From Ananas comosus (Eukaryota > Streptophyta > Magnoliopsida > Poales > Bromeliaceae), in contig NC_033641.1 of assembly GCF_001540865.1 (NCBI RefSeq), positions 8,749,767-8,813,766 of the forward strand: 64,000 nt of DNA. The letters run 5' to 3'. This document shows positions 34,492-43,942 of the stretch, piece by piece; within the stretch, counting starts at the first letter, position 1; each line of letters starts with the position of its first letter. The position numbers and the translations under genes were made by a program. Below the pieces are notes generated by a model. It made no database searches. It was given only the letters and a program-made list of their open reading frames with translations, and was not told the origin of the DNA.

Positions 34492-36073
34492 TTAAATCGT
34501 ACATAGCAATCTCATTTTCATCAAAAGCTTAACGCTAGTAAAAAAAATGATATTTTCATATTTAACATTCTCTCTCGTATTTAGATTCGAGATTTTTTTG
34601 ATAGGTTCATAATGTGAAATTGAATTAAGAAAAAACTTCAAAAGACCCCCCTTGTTGTTTCATACTTTATCACTTTAATTAGTACCCTACGGTTTAAAGT
34701 GTATCAAGTTAGTACCATGTGGTTTTTCACTTTATCACTTTAGTACCCTATGGTTTAAAGTGTATCAAAGTTAGTACCCTGTGGTTTTGCACTTTATCAC
34801 TTTAGTACCCTGTGGTTTCATACTTTATCACTTTAGTACCCTATGGTTTAAAGTGTATCAAGTTAGTACCCAGTGGTTTTTCACTTTATCACTTTAGTAT
34901 CCTGTAGTTTAAAGTGTATTAAGTTATACCCTGTGGTTTTGCACTTTATCACTTTAGTATCCTGTGGTTTTAATTTTGTATCAAGTTAGTACCCTGTGGT
35001 TTTTAAACCAGAGGGTACTAAAATGATAGAGTGAGAAACCACAGGGTACTAAAGTGATAAAGTGCAAAACCACATGATACTAACTTGATATACTTTAAAC
35101 CATAAGGTACTAAAGTGATAAAGTGATAAACCACAGGATACTAATTTGATACATTTTAAACAACATGGTACTAAAGTGAAAAAAAGTGAAACCACAAGCG
35201 GAATTTTTGAAGTTTTTTCTTGAATTAAATATGAGAAAATCAATTATACTAAGAGTCTTGCACAATGCAAGTTTAAAACTTTTTATTATGATACCATTTA
35301 AATAATATAAAATTATTTTTTAAAAAGTTTAAGCTAGTAGAGACTAGATAGCAGTATTTTCATATTTAATTNAAGATCAGGGAGAACAAGTTGGAGAAGT
35401 GACCATTAATTTCATTTTTTCATTAGACTTTGTATTAGTCATTATTAGTATTATTAGTATTGTTAGTATTATTATTAAGATTGTTAATTTATTATTATTA
35501 ATAAATTAACAGGTTGGGGAAAAAAAAATAGTAGGAGAGTTGGTCAAAATTAAAAAAGAAAATTGTGATTTAGGGCGCCGAATAGGTGCAACCCCTCATG
35601 GAGAAATTTTCTATGTAGATCGTGCTTGGCCCATTTATTTGCACCCCTTCGTATTAACAAGTTAAAAGTTTTTTTAAAAAGTTTAAGCTAGTAGAGACTA
35701 GATAGCAGTATTTTCATATTTAATTATACTCTCTCTCTCTCTCTCTCTCTTCTAGATTGACTCGAGACTTTTTTTTGATAGGTTCACAACATAGAATTTA
35801 ATAAAATATGAAAAAATCAATTATACCAAGAGTTTAACATGACTCGAATTCAAAACATCTTGCTTTGATATCGTATTAAATAATATAAAATAACCGTTAA
35901 ACTCTAAAAACTTAATATATATAATTTATATATACCTTGCCAAGGCGGTGCAGGAGACGCTCGAAGAAGAGGGAGATGAGGACGATGGCGGAGCACACGG
36001 CCGCGACGATCCATGTCGGCGTGAACTCCAGCGTCAGCTCCGTCGTTGCCGCTCCTCCGCCGCCCCCCGCCAT
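26956..36073 (-). CDS. MLO-family seven-transmembrane protein, one-base deletion in exon 10
   Basis: Twelve coding exons on the minus strand: 36073-35936, 33874-33817, 32583-32348, 29956-29840, 29299-29248, 28449-28358, 28239-28165, 28061-27973, 27902-27572, 27473-27407, 27323-27263 and 27168-26956, all with GT-AG borders. Family landmarks in order: N-terminal [136 protein letters not shown] and the calmodulin-binding tail [22 protein letters not shown] proteins are plasma-membrane channels/regulators tied to powdery mildew susceptibility, pollen tubes or roots. About 509 residues if in frame. Two oddities: exon 10 is 67 nt where phase demands 68, and the start of exon 9 is poorly conserved. 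Either a decaying gene or a sequencing error. Confidence 0.9.
28565..29065. mobile_element. AT-rich MITE in an MLO intron
   Basis: Lies in the intron between MLO exons 5 and 6. Left 'ttatattctcctggaaag' and right 'ttgagaggtatattagatat' are imperfect inverses. It contains repeated 'tatttgcccttaagttag' phrases, and matches the element at 51624-52072 in layout and sequence. Non-coding. Confidence 0.5.
29376..29717. mobile_element. MITE with GCCCCCTC ends in an MLO intron
   Basis: Inverted ends GCCCCCTCAAAAAAAATTT and AATTTTTTTAGGGGGGC enclose 342 bp with further inverted matches ('ataattataattttggt' and 'ccagaattataattat'). Related to the copy at 60218-60576. It sits in the intron between MLO exons 4 and 5. 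Confidence 0.7.
30502..30993 (-). mobile_element. 5'-truncated LINE with intact 3' tail, 16-bp target duplication
   Basis: A minus-strand retroposon inserted in the MLO intron between exons 3 and 4. The duplication GTGGGGACCAAATTTT flanks it at 30486-30501 and 30994-31009. Its 5' end encodes about 99 residues (30984-30685) starting near [13 protein letters not shown] and containing [15 protein letters not shown], which match the C-terminal zinc-binding (zf-RVT) region of plant L1-type reverse transcriptases. The 3' end carries the palindrome GGTAGCGCGCTACC (30524-30537 on plus) and a poly-A. A (TA)n tract lies inside. The reverse transcriptase itself is missing, so this copy is dead. Confidence 0.88.
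31140..32182. mobile_element. Two adjoining GGCTAAATTA-type MITEs, one with a GC-rich filler
   Basis: In the MLO intron between exons 3 and 4. The first unit (about 31140-31822) starts ACTAAATTACAGAAAA. The second (about 31815-32182) ends TTTTCTATAATTTAGCC. Both share 'tttaaaaacctacactttac' and 'tcacagagggttacggtgt' phrases with the complete element at 41260-41916. The first has a CT/GA-rich, GC-rich centre (31290-31640) that opens frames on both strands and resembles the centre of the 41 kb copy ('ctcctcctgcaccctc'). Confidence 0.65.
33219..33712. mobile_element. MITE of the 'ATTTGGTTGCATG' family in an MLO intron
   Basis: Left GGGATTATTTGGTTATAC and right CGAACCAAACGATCTC are imperfect inverses. 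A TTAA at both outer edges could be the target duplication, which would fit PIF/Harbinger. It contains 'tttcaactgcagc' repeats typical of the family. Confidence 0.55.
34012..34168 (-). mobile_element. SINE, full-length, 16-bp target duplication
   Basis: A minus-strand SINE of about 157 bp in MLO intron 1. It is flanked by the perfect duplication AACTCAAATGAAACTT (33996-34011 and 34169-34184). In its own sense it starts CCGACGGTCCCTAGAGCAAG, carries pol III box A-like (TAGAGCAAGTGG) and box B-like (GTTTGAATCC) motifs of a tRNA-derived head, then 'attgattcacatttctagct', 'taaatttatttct' and the tail GGGTAGCGTGCTACC, TATCTCTCTCA and poly-A. It is the cleanest family member here. Confidence 0.9.
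34629..35219. mobile_element. Mutator-like MITE, GAAAACTTCAAA family, 9-bp target duplication
   Basis: Ends GAAAAAACTTCAAAAGA and its inverse TTTTTGAAGTTTTTTC, flanked by TTGAATTAA at 34620-34628 and 35220-35228. The interior is a multiply repeated 'ttagtaccctgtggttt' / 'gcactttatcacttt' pair in both orientations. Nine-base target copies point to the Mutator superfamily. In MLO intron 1. Confidence 0.85.
35373..35685. repeat. Exact 313-bp duplicate next to an N, likely assembly artefact
   Basis: Identical base for base to 36173-36485, exactly 800 bases away. It begins immediately after the unknown base at 35372. The 55 bases before the N also recur at about 35671-35725. Such a double overlap around a gap is what a mis-joined contig gives. 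If it is false, MLO intron 1 is about 354 bases shorter than shown. Confidence 0.8.
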
Positions 36074-36122
36074 TACTATGTTCCTTCACCCTTTATGCCC
36101 AGCACTTTCTCTATGTGCACGC

Positions 36123-36171
<49 letters not shown>
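36123..36171. repeat. (TA)n microsatellite upstream of MLO exon 1
   Basis: About 24 TA units, 50 bases upstream of the MLO start codon and next to the duplicated 313-bp block. It could have caused the local mis-assembly. Confidence 0.92.
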
Positions 36172-36172
<1 letters not shown>

Positions 36173-36174
<2 letters not shown>

Positions 36175-36485
36175 GATCAGGGAGAACAAGTTGGAGAAGT
36201 GACCATTAATTTCATTTTTTCATTAGACTTTGTATTAGTCATTATTAGTATTATTAGTATTGTTAGTATTATTATTAAGATTGTTAATTTATTATTATTA
36301 ATAAATTAACAGGTTGGGGAAAAAAAAATAGTAGGAGAGTTGGTCAAAATTAAAAAAGAAAATTGTGATTTAGGGCGCCGAATAGGTGCAACCCCTCATG
36401 GAGAAATTTTCTATGTAGATCGTGCTTGGCCCATTTATTTGCACCCCTTCGTATTAACAAGTTAAAAGTTTTTTTAAAAAGTTTA
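36173..36485. repeat. Second copy of the exact 313-bp duplicate (MLO upstream region)
   Basis: The upstream partner of 35373-35685. It continues into different DNA after 36485 and is probably the genuine location. It includes an ATT-trinucleotide-rich part and the phrase 'ttagggcgccgaataggtgc', which may be promoter DNA of MLO. Confidence 0.75.
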
Positions 36486-38369
36486 TAGTTATTTTCTAAT
36501 GATAGTGAAATTTTAAAATAGTACTAAAATTAATGACAGATCATTAATTTTGTGCGGTTGAATTACATTTATACTTAAGGTTTGTTTGGTGCCAAGAGCT
36601 ATCTAAAGCTATTTATGAGAAAATTTTAAAAAAGGGATAAAAATATATATAGTATAGTATATGTACATTATTTTTGGTAAAATTAGATAAATTATTGCAT
36701 AATGGAATTATTGCGATTTATACAATGTATAGTGTTAAGGTATTTCTCTCCTTTTCTTATTATTATTATTACTATTATTATTATTATTATTATTATTATT
36801 TGTGGAGTTTTCTTTGTGTCTCGAATCAAAATTACGAAAAAATTAATCATCATCTCCTTAAGCTGTGGAAATGTGGTCTATGTACAAGATATGATTAATT
36901 GTTTCTTTTCAAGGAGTTGACTTAGGCAAAAAAATAAAAAATAAAAAAAAAAAACGTTATGGAAATATGTAGATGATCACTCCCAAACATTCCTTTATCA
37001 ATTGGTAGAGTATGTTTGGTAGTACGCAGTTGCTACTGTAGTGCAAATCTAACCACGTATGAAGCTAATTTAGTTATTACTATCTCAATTCGTTTCCGCG
37101 AGTACGCAGGGATTACTTGCAAATTTGCAGATATATATAGATACTAAGTTTTCTTATCCAAAATATTATGGATATAATAAGTGGGTGCCCGTTAAATTAT
37201 ACGGATTTTGGATAACCTGCAGGTATCTATAAATACTCACATATATAATTTTTAATAGATTAAAATGAAATAGTAAATATTCTTTTTATTTTATCCGTTC
37301 TTAGAATCCTACTACTAATTTCTCCTAATGGCCTTTTTTTTCTTTATTATCCATTGTATCATATGTTGTGATATTTTAAACAATAATTAAGATTTTAATG
37401 GTTTAAAAATAATATATATCTTATTTGTGTGTAAAAAGTATAAATATAGAAAAAAATAATAATAAGGATTATTATGGGAAACCCATATACCTGCTCACTC
37501 GTGAGCAGGTATGGATAAAAATGATGGTTATTCAAAAATTTATGAATAAATTCTAACCGTGTTCATATAACACGTGGATACAATGATCCGTCCGGAGGTT
37601 GCCCAACTTCTTCGTTTGCAAGGTATAGTTGGAACTGTAAGAGAAGGCTCAACTGTCCGAATTAGTCACAAATCCAACTGCAGCAATTGGAAAAAATAAT
37701 TAATTTTAAACTAGTAGAAAACATACCTACCTAACTAGTTTTTAAACAAAAAAAAAATTCCCTTTTATCTTGCGGGTAATCTCACCAATCAATATATGTA
37801 ATAATAAAATTCAATCATTATATCCAACCAAACAAAATATATATAATTATAATCGCTACATTTTCAATTACATGTATTTTCAACTATACTGTATATTAAA
37901 TATAAAAATATTTAAACACTATTTTTTAATAGCTTAAGCACGTATAACAGTTGTTTCACATGGTATTAGAACAGAAAATCCTGCGTTCGAGTCGTATCAG
38001 GCTTCTAATATTATTAATTTTTTCCTATTTAATTTAAGCCCATGTATATAGGTCTACCAAAGACTTTAAGTCTAAACGCATGTATTTTGAATCATTCAAC
38101 TTGGACATAATAAAATTTCCTTTGTTACTATTATATTCGTTACATCACTACAATATATGCAAGTGAAACTAACATATATTATGATGAAGTCAAAATGTGA
38201 TTTTTATGAAAAACAAGAGTGTTAACTGGTGTAGCTACATCCAATGTTTTTGTTATATATAAAAGCTTTTAATATTTGAAAAACAAATATATTGATAAGT
38301 TGGTTGTTGAGTGCATGATTGATTAGATATTGTAGGAGATAAAGGAAATATATTATATATTCCTCATTA
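36486..38369. other. Gene-free AT-rich stretch
   Basis: Contains an ATT trinucleotide tract at 36758-36800, phrases of the 'gtttggtagtacgcagttgc' MITE type near 37010-37050, and 'aatttcaattacatgtattttcaactatactgta' at 37858-37893 that match the ATTTGGTTG family, so one or two diverged members lie between 37010 and 37900. No coding exon is seen. Confidence 0.4.
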
Positions 38370-38378
38370 TATATGCTT

Positions 38379-41165
38379 GGCCAATTTGCATAAAAATTCA
38401 CTTATTTTGGGCTTTTGCAAAATCGAACCACCTTTTTCATTTTTGCAAATTCAGTCCGTTTTTTTAGCAAACTGACCAAAATACCCTTATACCTTTTTCT
38501 CTCTCCTTTTTTTTTTCTCTCGTTCTTTTTTTCTTTCTCTTCCCAGAGAGCGGAGAAGGCGGCTTGTCCGGCGCATCCTTACCCTTTTCTTCTTTCTCTT
38601 CCCAGAGAGCGGAGAAGGCGGCTTGTCTGGCGCATCCTTACCCTCGCCCGCACACCCCCACACCTTCCTCGTCTCTGACCCTGCCGAGGCCGCACCGCGA
38701 CTTTTTTTTTTTTTTCCTCTCCGACTCTCCTCCACCGTTTCCGACGACGACGCCTCTCTCGCCCTTCCCAGTCCTTCTCGTCCTCTACCTCTCCTTCCTT
38801 CTCTGCCGCCTCCGACGCTTCGCCGACGCCGACAATATGCCGGTGCATCCTTACCCTCGCCTGCACACCCCTGCACCTTCCTCGCCTTCGACCCTGCTCA
38901 GGCGATATCGCGACTCTTTTTTTTTTTCTCTTCGACTCTCCTCCACTATTTCCGACGACGACGCCTTTCTTGCCCTCCTCCTCCCTTCTCGTCCTCTCCC
39001 TCTCCCTCCTCATTTGCCGCCTCCGACGATGATGCATTTCGGCGTCGGCGCCGACACCGTGGAGATCACTGCAGCGTTGCAGCCTCGGAGCGGGTGGTAC
39101 TTAGCGGCATCGTCGCCGGCGCCGTGACCATTGGCAAAAAGGGGTGACCAAAAAAATTATAAAAGAAGCAAGAAAAAAAAATAAAGATAAAAAATTATAG
39201 AAAAAGAAGGATGAAAATGAAATTGCATCGTTAACTGAAAAAAAAAATTATAAATTGTATTACATAAAATGTAAACTGCAGCTTTAAGATGAAAATTATA
39301 CTTTTAAATAAAAATTACACTCTTTGAGAGATATTTACACTGTTTATCCTCTTATTGCACTCTTTCAGATGTAAACTACATCCATTAAGATGAAAGTTGC
39401 ACTCTTTAAACGAAAATTGCACTGTTTCTCCTCTTGTTGCACTATTTCTCCTCTTGTTACATTATTTTTTATCTTAAACTGCACCCCTTTAAGAGATATT
39501 TATACTATTTCTTCTCTTGTTATACTGTTTCTTCTCTTGTTGCACTATTTCTCCTCTTGTTACACTGTTTTTATATTAAACTGCACCCTTTAAGAGGAGA
39601 AACAGTATAACAAGAGGAGAATAGTGCAATAAGAGAAATGTTAAAATCGGAACGGCGAAAAATAGATCCAGAAAATAACTTAATGCAAGAAAAGAAAAGA
39701 TAAGCGGAAAGAACACACCGATATTTATGTGGTTCGGCCAACGGCCTACGTCCACGGGCGAAGACGGAGCAAATAATTTATTAATGTCGAAAAGGCGGAG
39801 TACAAGAAAGATCTCTCAAAAGAATCCCATAATCCAAATAAATAAATTGACGCGCATATGCTTATTGCATCTCCAAATTACCACGTCCGTACAATAAGAT
39901 TCTTCGGCTCGGCAGGTTGACTTAATTAATTTGGCACCAAACACCGACAGCACCCAAGAAGGAAAAACAATGATGGCTAATTAATTAGAGGATTGCATGC
40001 CGGCTTCATTAGAGATTCCCTCTAATTAGAATAGAGTTTTATCTCCCTTCACACGTTGTTGCTGGCCGTTCGGATGGACCACCAGATTTAATTAATTTTG
40101 CATGGCTCTTAATTTGGTCGCTACTTTATTAACTTGGCCGTAGCATGTATTTATAATACATGTCTCCTAATTAGAGTCTAATTCTAATTCAATTAGAATT
40201 ATACTTCTAATTATAATCCATATATGCCAAATTAAATCTAAATAATATCTAATCCCAATTAGATTAGAATTTATCCTCAATTTAGATAACTACAAATCTA
40301 AACCAAATATAACAAGAAAAAAGTGTGCAACAAGAGGAGAAACAGTATAAATATCTCTTAAATGAGTGCAGATTAAGATAAAAAACAGTGTAACAAGAGG
40401 AGAAATGGTACAACAAGAGAAGAAACAGTGCAACTTCGTTTAAAGAGTGTAATTTTTATCTTAGTGGGTGCAGTTTACATCTAAAAGAGTGCAATAAGAG
40501 GAGAAACAGTATAAATATCTCCCAGAGAGTGTAATTTTTATCTTAAAGCTGTATTTTACATCTTAAGTAGTGCAACTTATAATTTTTTTTTGCAATTAAC
40601 GATGCATTTCATCTTCATCCTTCTTTTTCTATATTTTTTTATCTTTATTTTTTTTTCTTCCTTTTTCTACAATTTTTTTGGTCACTCCTCTCTGCCAATG
40701 ATCACGGTGCCGACGACGACGCGGCCTCAGCAGGATCGGGGCGAGGAAGGTGCAGGGGAATGCAGACGAGGTGCGCCGGCATATTGTTGGCACCGGTGAA
40801 GATGCGTCGTCGTCGGAGGCGGCAGAGAAGGAAGGAGAGGTAGAGGACGAGAAGGACGGGGAAGGGCGAGAGAGGCGTCGTCGTCGGAAACGGTGGAGGA
40901 GAGTCGAAGAGGAAAAAAAAAAAACAGTCGCGATGCGGCCTCGGCAGTGTCGGAGACGAGGAAGGTGCGGGGGTCTGCGGGCGAGGCTGCTTTCTGGGAA
41001 GAGAGAAAAAAAGAACGAGAGAAAAAAAAAAAAAGAGGGGAGAGAAAAAGGTATGAGGGTATTTTGGTCAGTTTGCTGAAAAAGCGGACCGAATCTGCAA
41101 AAGCGAAAAATGTGGTCTGATTTTGCAAAAACACAAAATAAGTGAATTTTTTATGCAAATTGGCC
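38379..41165. mobile_element. Long-armed Mutator-like palindrome (foldback), 9-bp target duplication
   Basis: Terminal inverted repeats GGCCAATTTGCATAAAAATT and its inverse, flanked by the perfect 9-bp duplication TATATGCTT (38370-38378 and 41166-41174). Without the nested LTR it is about 2.1 kb. The inverted arms reach hundreds of bases inward, through a CT-rich, GC-rich block (38520-39130 versus 40690-41030 inverted) that opens long overlapping frames on both strands, then AT-rich repeats of 'cacttttctcctcttgttgc' type. The left arm has a 59-bp tandem duplication near 38535-38652. No transposase is seen. The GC-rich frames are Pro/Ser or Arg/Glu low-complexity and differ between arms, so I do not call genes. 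Confidence 0.85.
39639..40314. mobile_element. Solo LTR (676 bp), probably Ty1/copia type
   Basis: Starts TGTTAAAATCGGAACGG and ends AAATATAACA, flanked by the 5-bp duplication AGAAA (39634-39638 and 40315-40319). Contains 'tatttatgtggttcggcc' and 'cctacgtccacgggcgaaga', phrases common in plant copia LTRs; that class call is inference. It sits almost exactly at the centre of the surrounding palindrome. Confidence 0.85.
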
Positions 41166-41259
41166 TATATGCTTCCCCAATTTAAAGATTTCTAAAAATT
41201 AAATTAAAAATTCTAGCTTTTCGAAATCTCTTGGTACCATCAGGTAATAATAATAATAA

Positions 41260-41916
41260 GGCTAAATTACACAAAACCCCCCTGTAATAACCCGCTTTTT
41301 CACTTTCCCCCCCTGACATTTAAAAACCTACACTTTGCCCCCCTGTAAAATGAAAAATGTTCACAGGGGGGTTACGGTGTGTAAAATGACCATTTTGCCC
41401 CTCGCCATTGTCGTCTTCTTCCCCATCTTCCTCAGCCGCCCCTTCGTTCGGCCGCGATTTCGACCTCAATCGGCCGCGATTTCTCTCCATTTCCTTCTCC
41501 ACCTGCTCCTCTTCTCCTCCTGCACCCTCGCCGCCCTTGATTTCGGCGGCAGTAGGAGAAAATTGAGGTGAGCGACAGTAGGAGAAGGGCAAAAAAGACG
41601 AAGGCGAGGCGGCGGAGGACGACGAAGGGGATGTGGGTGAGGGTGAGGCAGTGGAGGACGGCGAAGCGGCTAGGCGGCGAGGCGGCGAGGCGACGGCGAG
41701 GTGGCGAGTCGGAGGGAGTCGAAGCAACAGGGAGATGGCGGAGGGGTATTTTCGGTATAAAAATATATTTTTTAACGGAACCCTGACGAAACCCTAACGG
41801 TAGGGGGTGAAGTGCACATTTTTTATTTTACAAGGGGGCAAAGTGTAGGTTTTTAAATGTCAGGGAGGAAAAGTAAAAAAGCGGGTTATTACAAGGGGGT
41901 TTTCTATAATTTAGCC
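41260..41916. mobile_element. GGCTAAATTA-type MITE with GC-rich centre
   Basis: Ends GGCTAAATTACACAAAACCC and GGGTTTTCTATAATTTAGCC, inverted, with over 100 bp of inverted match including 'taataacccgc' and 'tttaaaaacctacactttgc'. A TAATAATAA copy abuts both ends; because the locus is an ATA microsatellite the 9-bp duplication is suggestive only. The 350-bp centre is CT- then GA-rich with chance frames. Confidence 0.8.
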
Positions 41917-42235
41917 TAATAATAATAATAATTCAATTCTTCAGAAGAATTTGATGAAATTTCCCCCCATATATATATAAATAATGCTCATCAAAATACT
42001 TTTATTCGAGGTCGAATTTGACGAGAATTTTTTTGCTATTTGTTATATTTCAGTGAAAATTCAAAAAATTCTAATTTAAATTAGTAATGATATTGAAATG
42101 AATTCTTGTATTTTACCAAAAAATAAAAGTAAATAGAATTCGGTTTAACACTGATTTAACCAAAAGATTTAATTATACTTGGCCTTGGTGCCAAACGGAG
42201 TGTTTGCATTGACGGTGTCACCTTCTCTACAGATT

Positions 42236-42376
42236 GTTTTTAGCGCGAGTGGCAAAAAGTTTGATGATTGGTTCTGAAAGCCTCGATTTTGAAGCCTGAT
42301 TATTTTATATTTTCAACTAAGTTTATTTCAAAAAATATGAACGAAGCGAATAACAAAGTTACTATTCTCTCAAAAA
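42236..42376 (+). mobile_element. Degenerate SINE copy
   Basis: Head 'tagcgcgagtggcaaaaagt', body 'aactaagtttatttc' and tail 'gaacgaagcg...ctctcaaaaag' match the 52.8 kb SINE with many changes. The tail hairpin is partly lost. Confidence 0.6.
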
Positions 42377-42460
42377 GACTCTTGGCATCTTCCCTCTGCT
42401 GAATATAAAAATTAATTTTTTATAGCTTAAGTTTTTAAAGAACAAAAGTTATTTTATATT

Positions 42461-42908
42461 GGGAAAACTTCAAATACCCTCCGGTGGTTTCGCACTTTCT
42501 CACTTTAGTACTCTGTGGTTTAAGGTGTATCAAGTTAGTACCCTGTGGTTTCGCACTTTCTCACTTTAGTACCCTGTGGTTTAAAGTGTATCAAATTAGT
42601 ACTCTATGATTTCATTTTTTTATCAAGTTAAATACCCTGTGGTTTTATTTTTCTCTTTTTATTATCCATTTCGGAGTATTTTTTCGTTAAATCTGTGTAA
42701 AGTTAAAACTAAAGGATACTAAAATGAATATTCGATAAACCTAGGTAGAGTATGAAATTTTTTTGTATATAATTTAACAAAATATTAAACCACATGGTAC
42801 TAAAATAAGAAAGTGCGAAACCACATGGTACTAACTTTATGCACTTTAAATCACAGGGTACTAAAGTGAAAAAGTGCGTAACCACGAGAGGGTATTTGAA
42901 GTTTTTCC
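42461..42908. mobile_element. Mutator-like MITE, GAAAACTTCAAA family, 9-bp target duplication
   Basis: Ends GGGAAAACTTCAAATACCC and GGGTATTTGAAGTTTTTCC, flanked by TTTTATATT at 42452-42460 and 42909-42917. It shares the 'accctgtggttt' interior with the copies at 34.6, 56.5 and 59.2 kb. Confidence 0.88.
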
Positions 42909-42917
42909 TTTTATATT

Positions 42918-43942
42918 CTTTATTATGGTGGGAGGAGATTTTGAATTCAAATCCCTAGTATTAAAGTAGAAGATTTTGAGTTCAAGTATTGCCATGCTGC
43001 AAAATGTGTATAATATCAAAACATGAGATTTTAAATTCAAATCTCATTAGACTCCTAATATTATTATTATTTTTTATTTAATTCAAGTTTACATGTTGGA
43101 CCTATCAAAAGTCGTGAAAGAAGTGTTGAATATAAATAATAAAAATATCATTCTCTACTGCCTTAAATTTTTGAAAAAAATATTATTATTTTATATAACT
43201 TAACACCCACAATAAATTGGCAATTAAGTAAAATCAATTTAAAACATCTTACGTAAAAAAAAAATTATGTTTTCATTAAATTTTTTCGCTGGGGATGTTT
43301 CTATACACAACTACCAATTACAGCACGACACGTGGAACCAAACTGCCCAACGGAATACAACGAGTCGGACGCAGGACACGTGTCTCAAATCTACTTGCTG
43401 AAAACTTGCATCCCCTACTTTTGACATCAAATTTTTTAAAAAAAGAAAAAAACTTCAATTGAAACTTTGTAAACTTCTACTACTGAGGAAGTGCAAAATT
43501 TAATTACACCTATAAAACATGACGGAAAATCCTGCATCTTTCGATTCGAAACAAAATTTAAACTTCACACACCAAGATGGCGATTCAAAGTATGCACTAC
43601 ATGAGAAAGAATGTAGGGATAAAATAAGTTAAGTTAGCAGGGTATCTATGTTAAGACTTTCAATGTTGGTAAAATGTATTTTGTTCACATGAACTCAGAT
43701 TCCGCGGCTGCTTTTGAATCATAGCACAGGTCAGAAAAATAGCTATCACAAGCAACGCCGGAGACTCATCTTATAACTCAAATGCCGAGACGAAGAAAAG
43801 GGAAAGTTACAACATGGTTTTTGTTTTCTCCCTTCCGAGTCCCTTTTGTGAATCACAAGCAATACATTGAAAAGATGTTCTGAGAGGTTCCGGATGTCTC
43901 TCACCTGGAGTCATCGACGCGCTCTCCGAGAAGCAACGTGCT
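42918..43942. other. 3' flank of TOP1
   Basis: AT-rich DNA with two 'ttgagttcaagtattgccat'-like repeat phrases near 42970-43040, then more complex sequence from 43300 that includes ACACGTGG at 43329 and ACACGTGT at 43376. The 3'UTR of TOP1 should lie near 43650-43942. No separate gene is supported. Confidence 0.45.

Noticed and set aside
34650..35210. Dense direct and inverted 'accctgtggttt' repeats as a possible satellite or array
   Set aside because: They are the interior of a MITE with 9-bp target duplications that also occurs at 42.5, 56.5 and 59.2 kb.
38415..39147. Overlapping long frames (up to 187 codons) on both strands in the left arm of the foldback element
   Set aside because: They are Pro/Ser- or Arg/Glu-rich low complexity caused by CT-rich DNA, overlap in several frames, lie inside inverted repeat arms and differ between the two arms.
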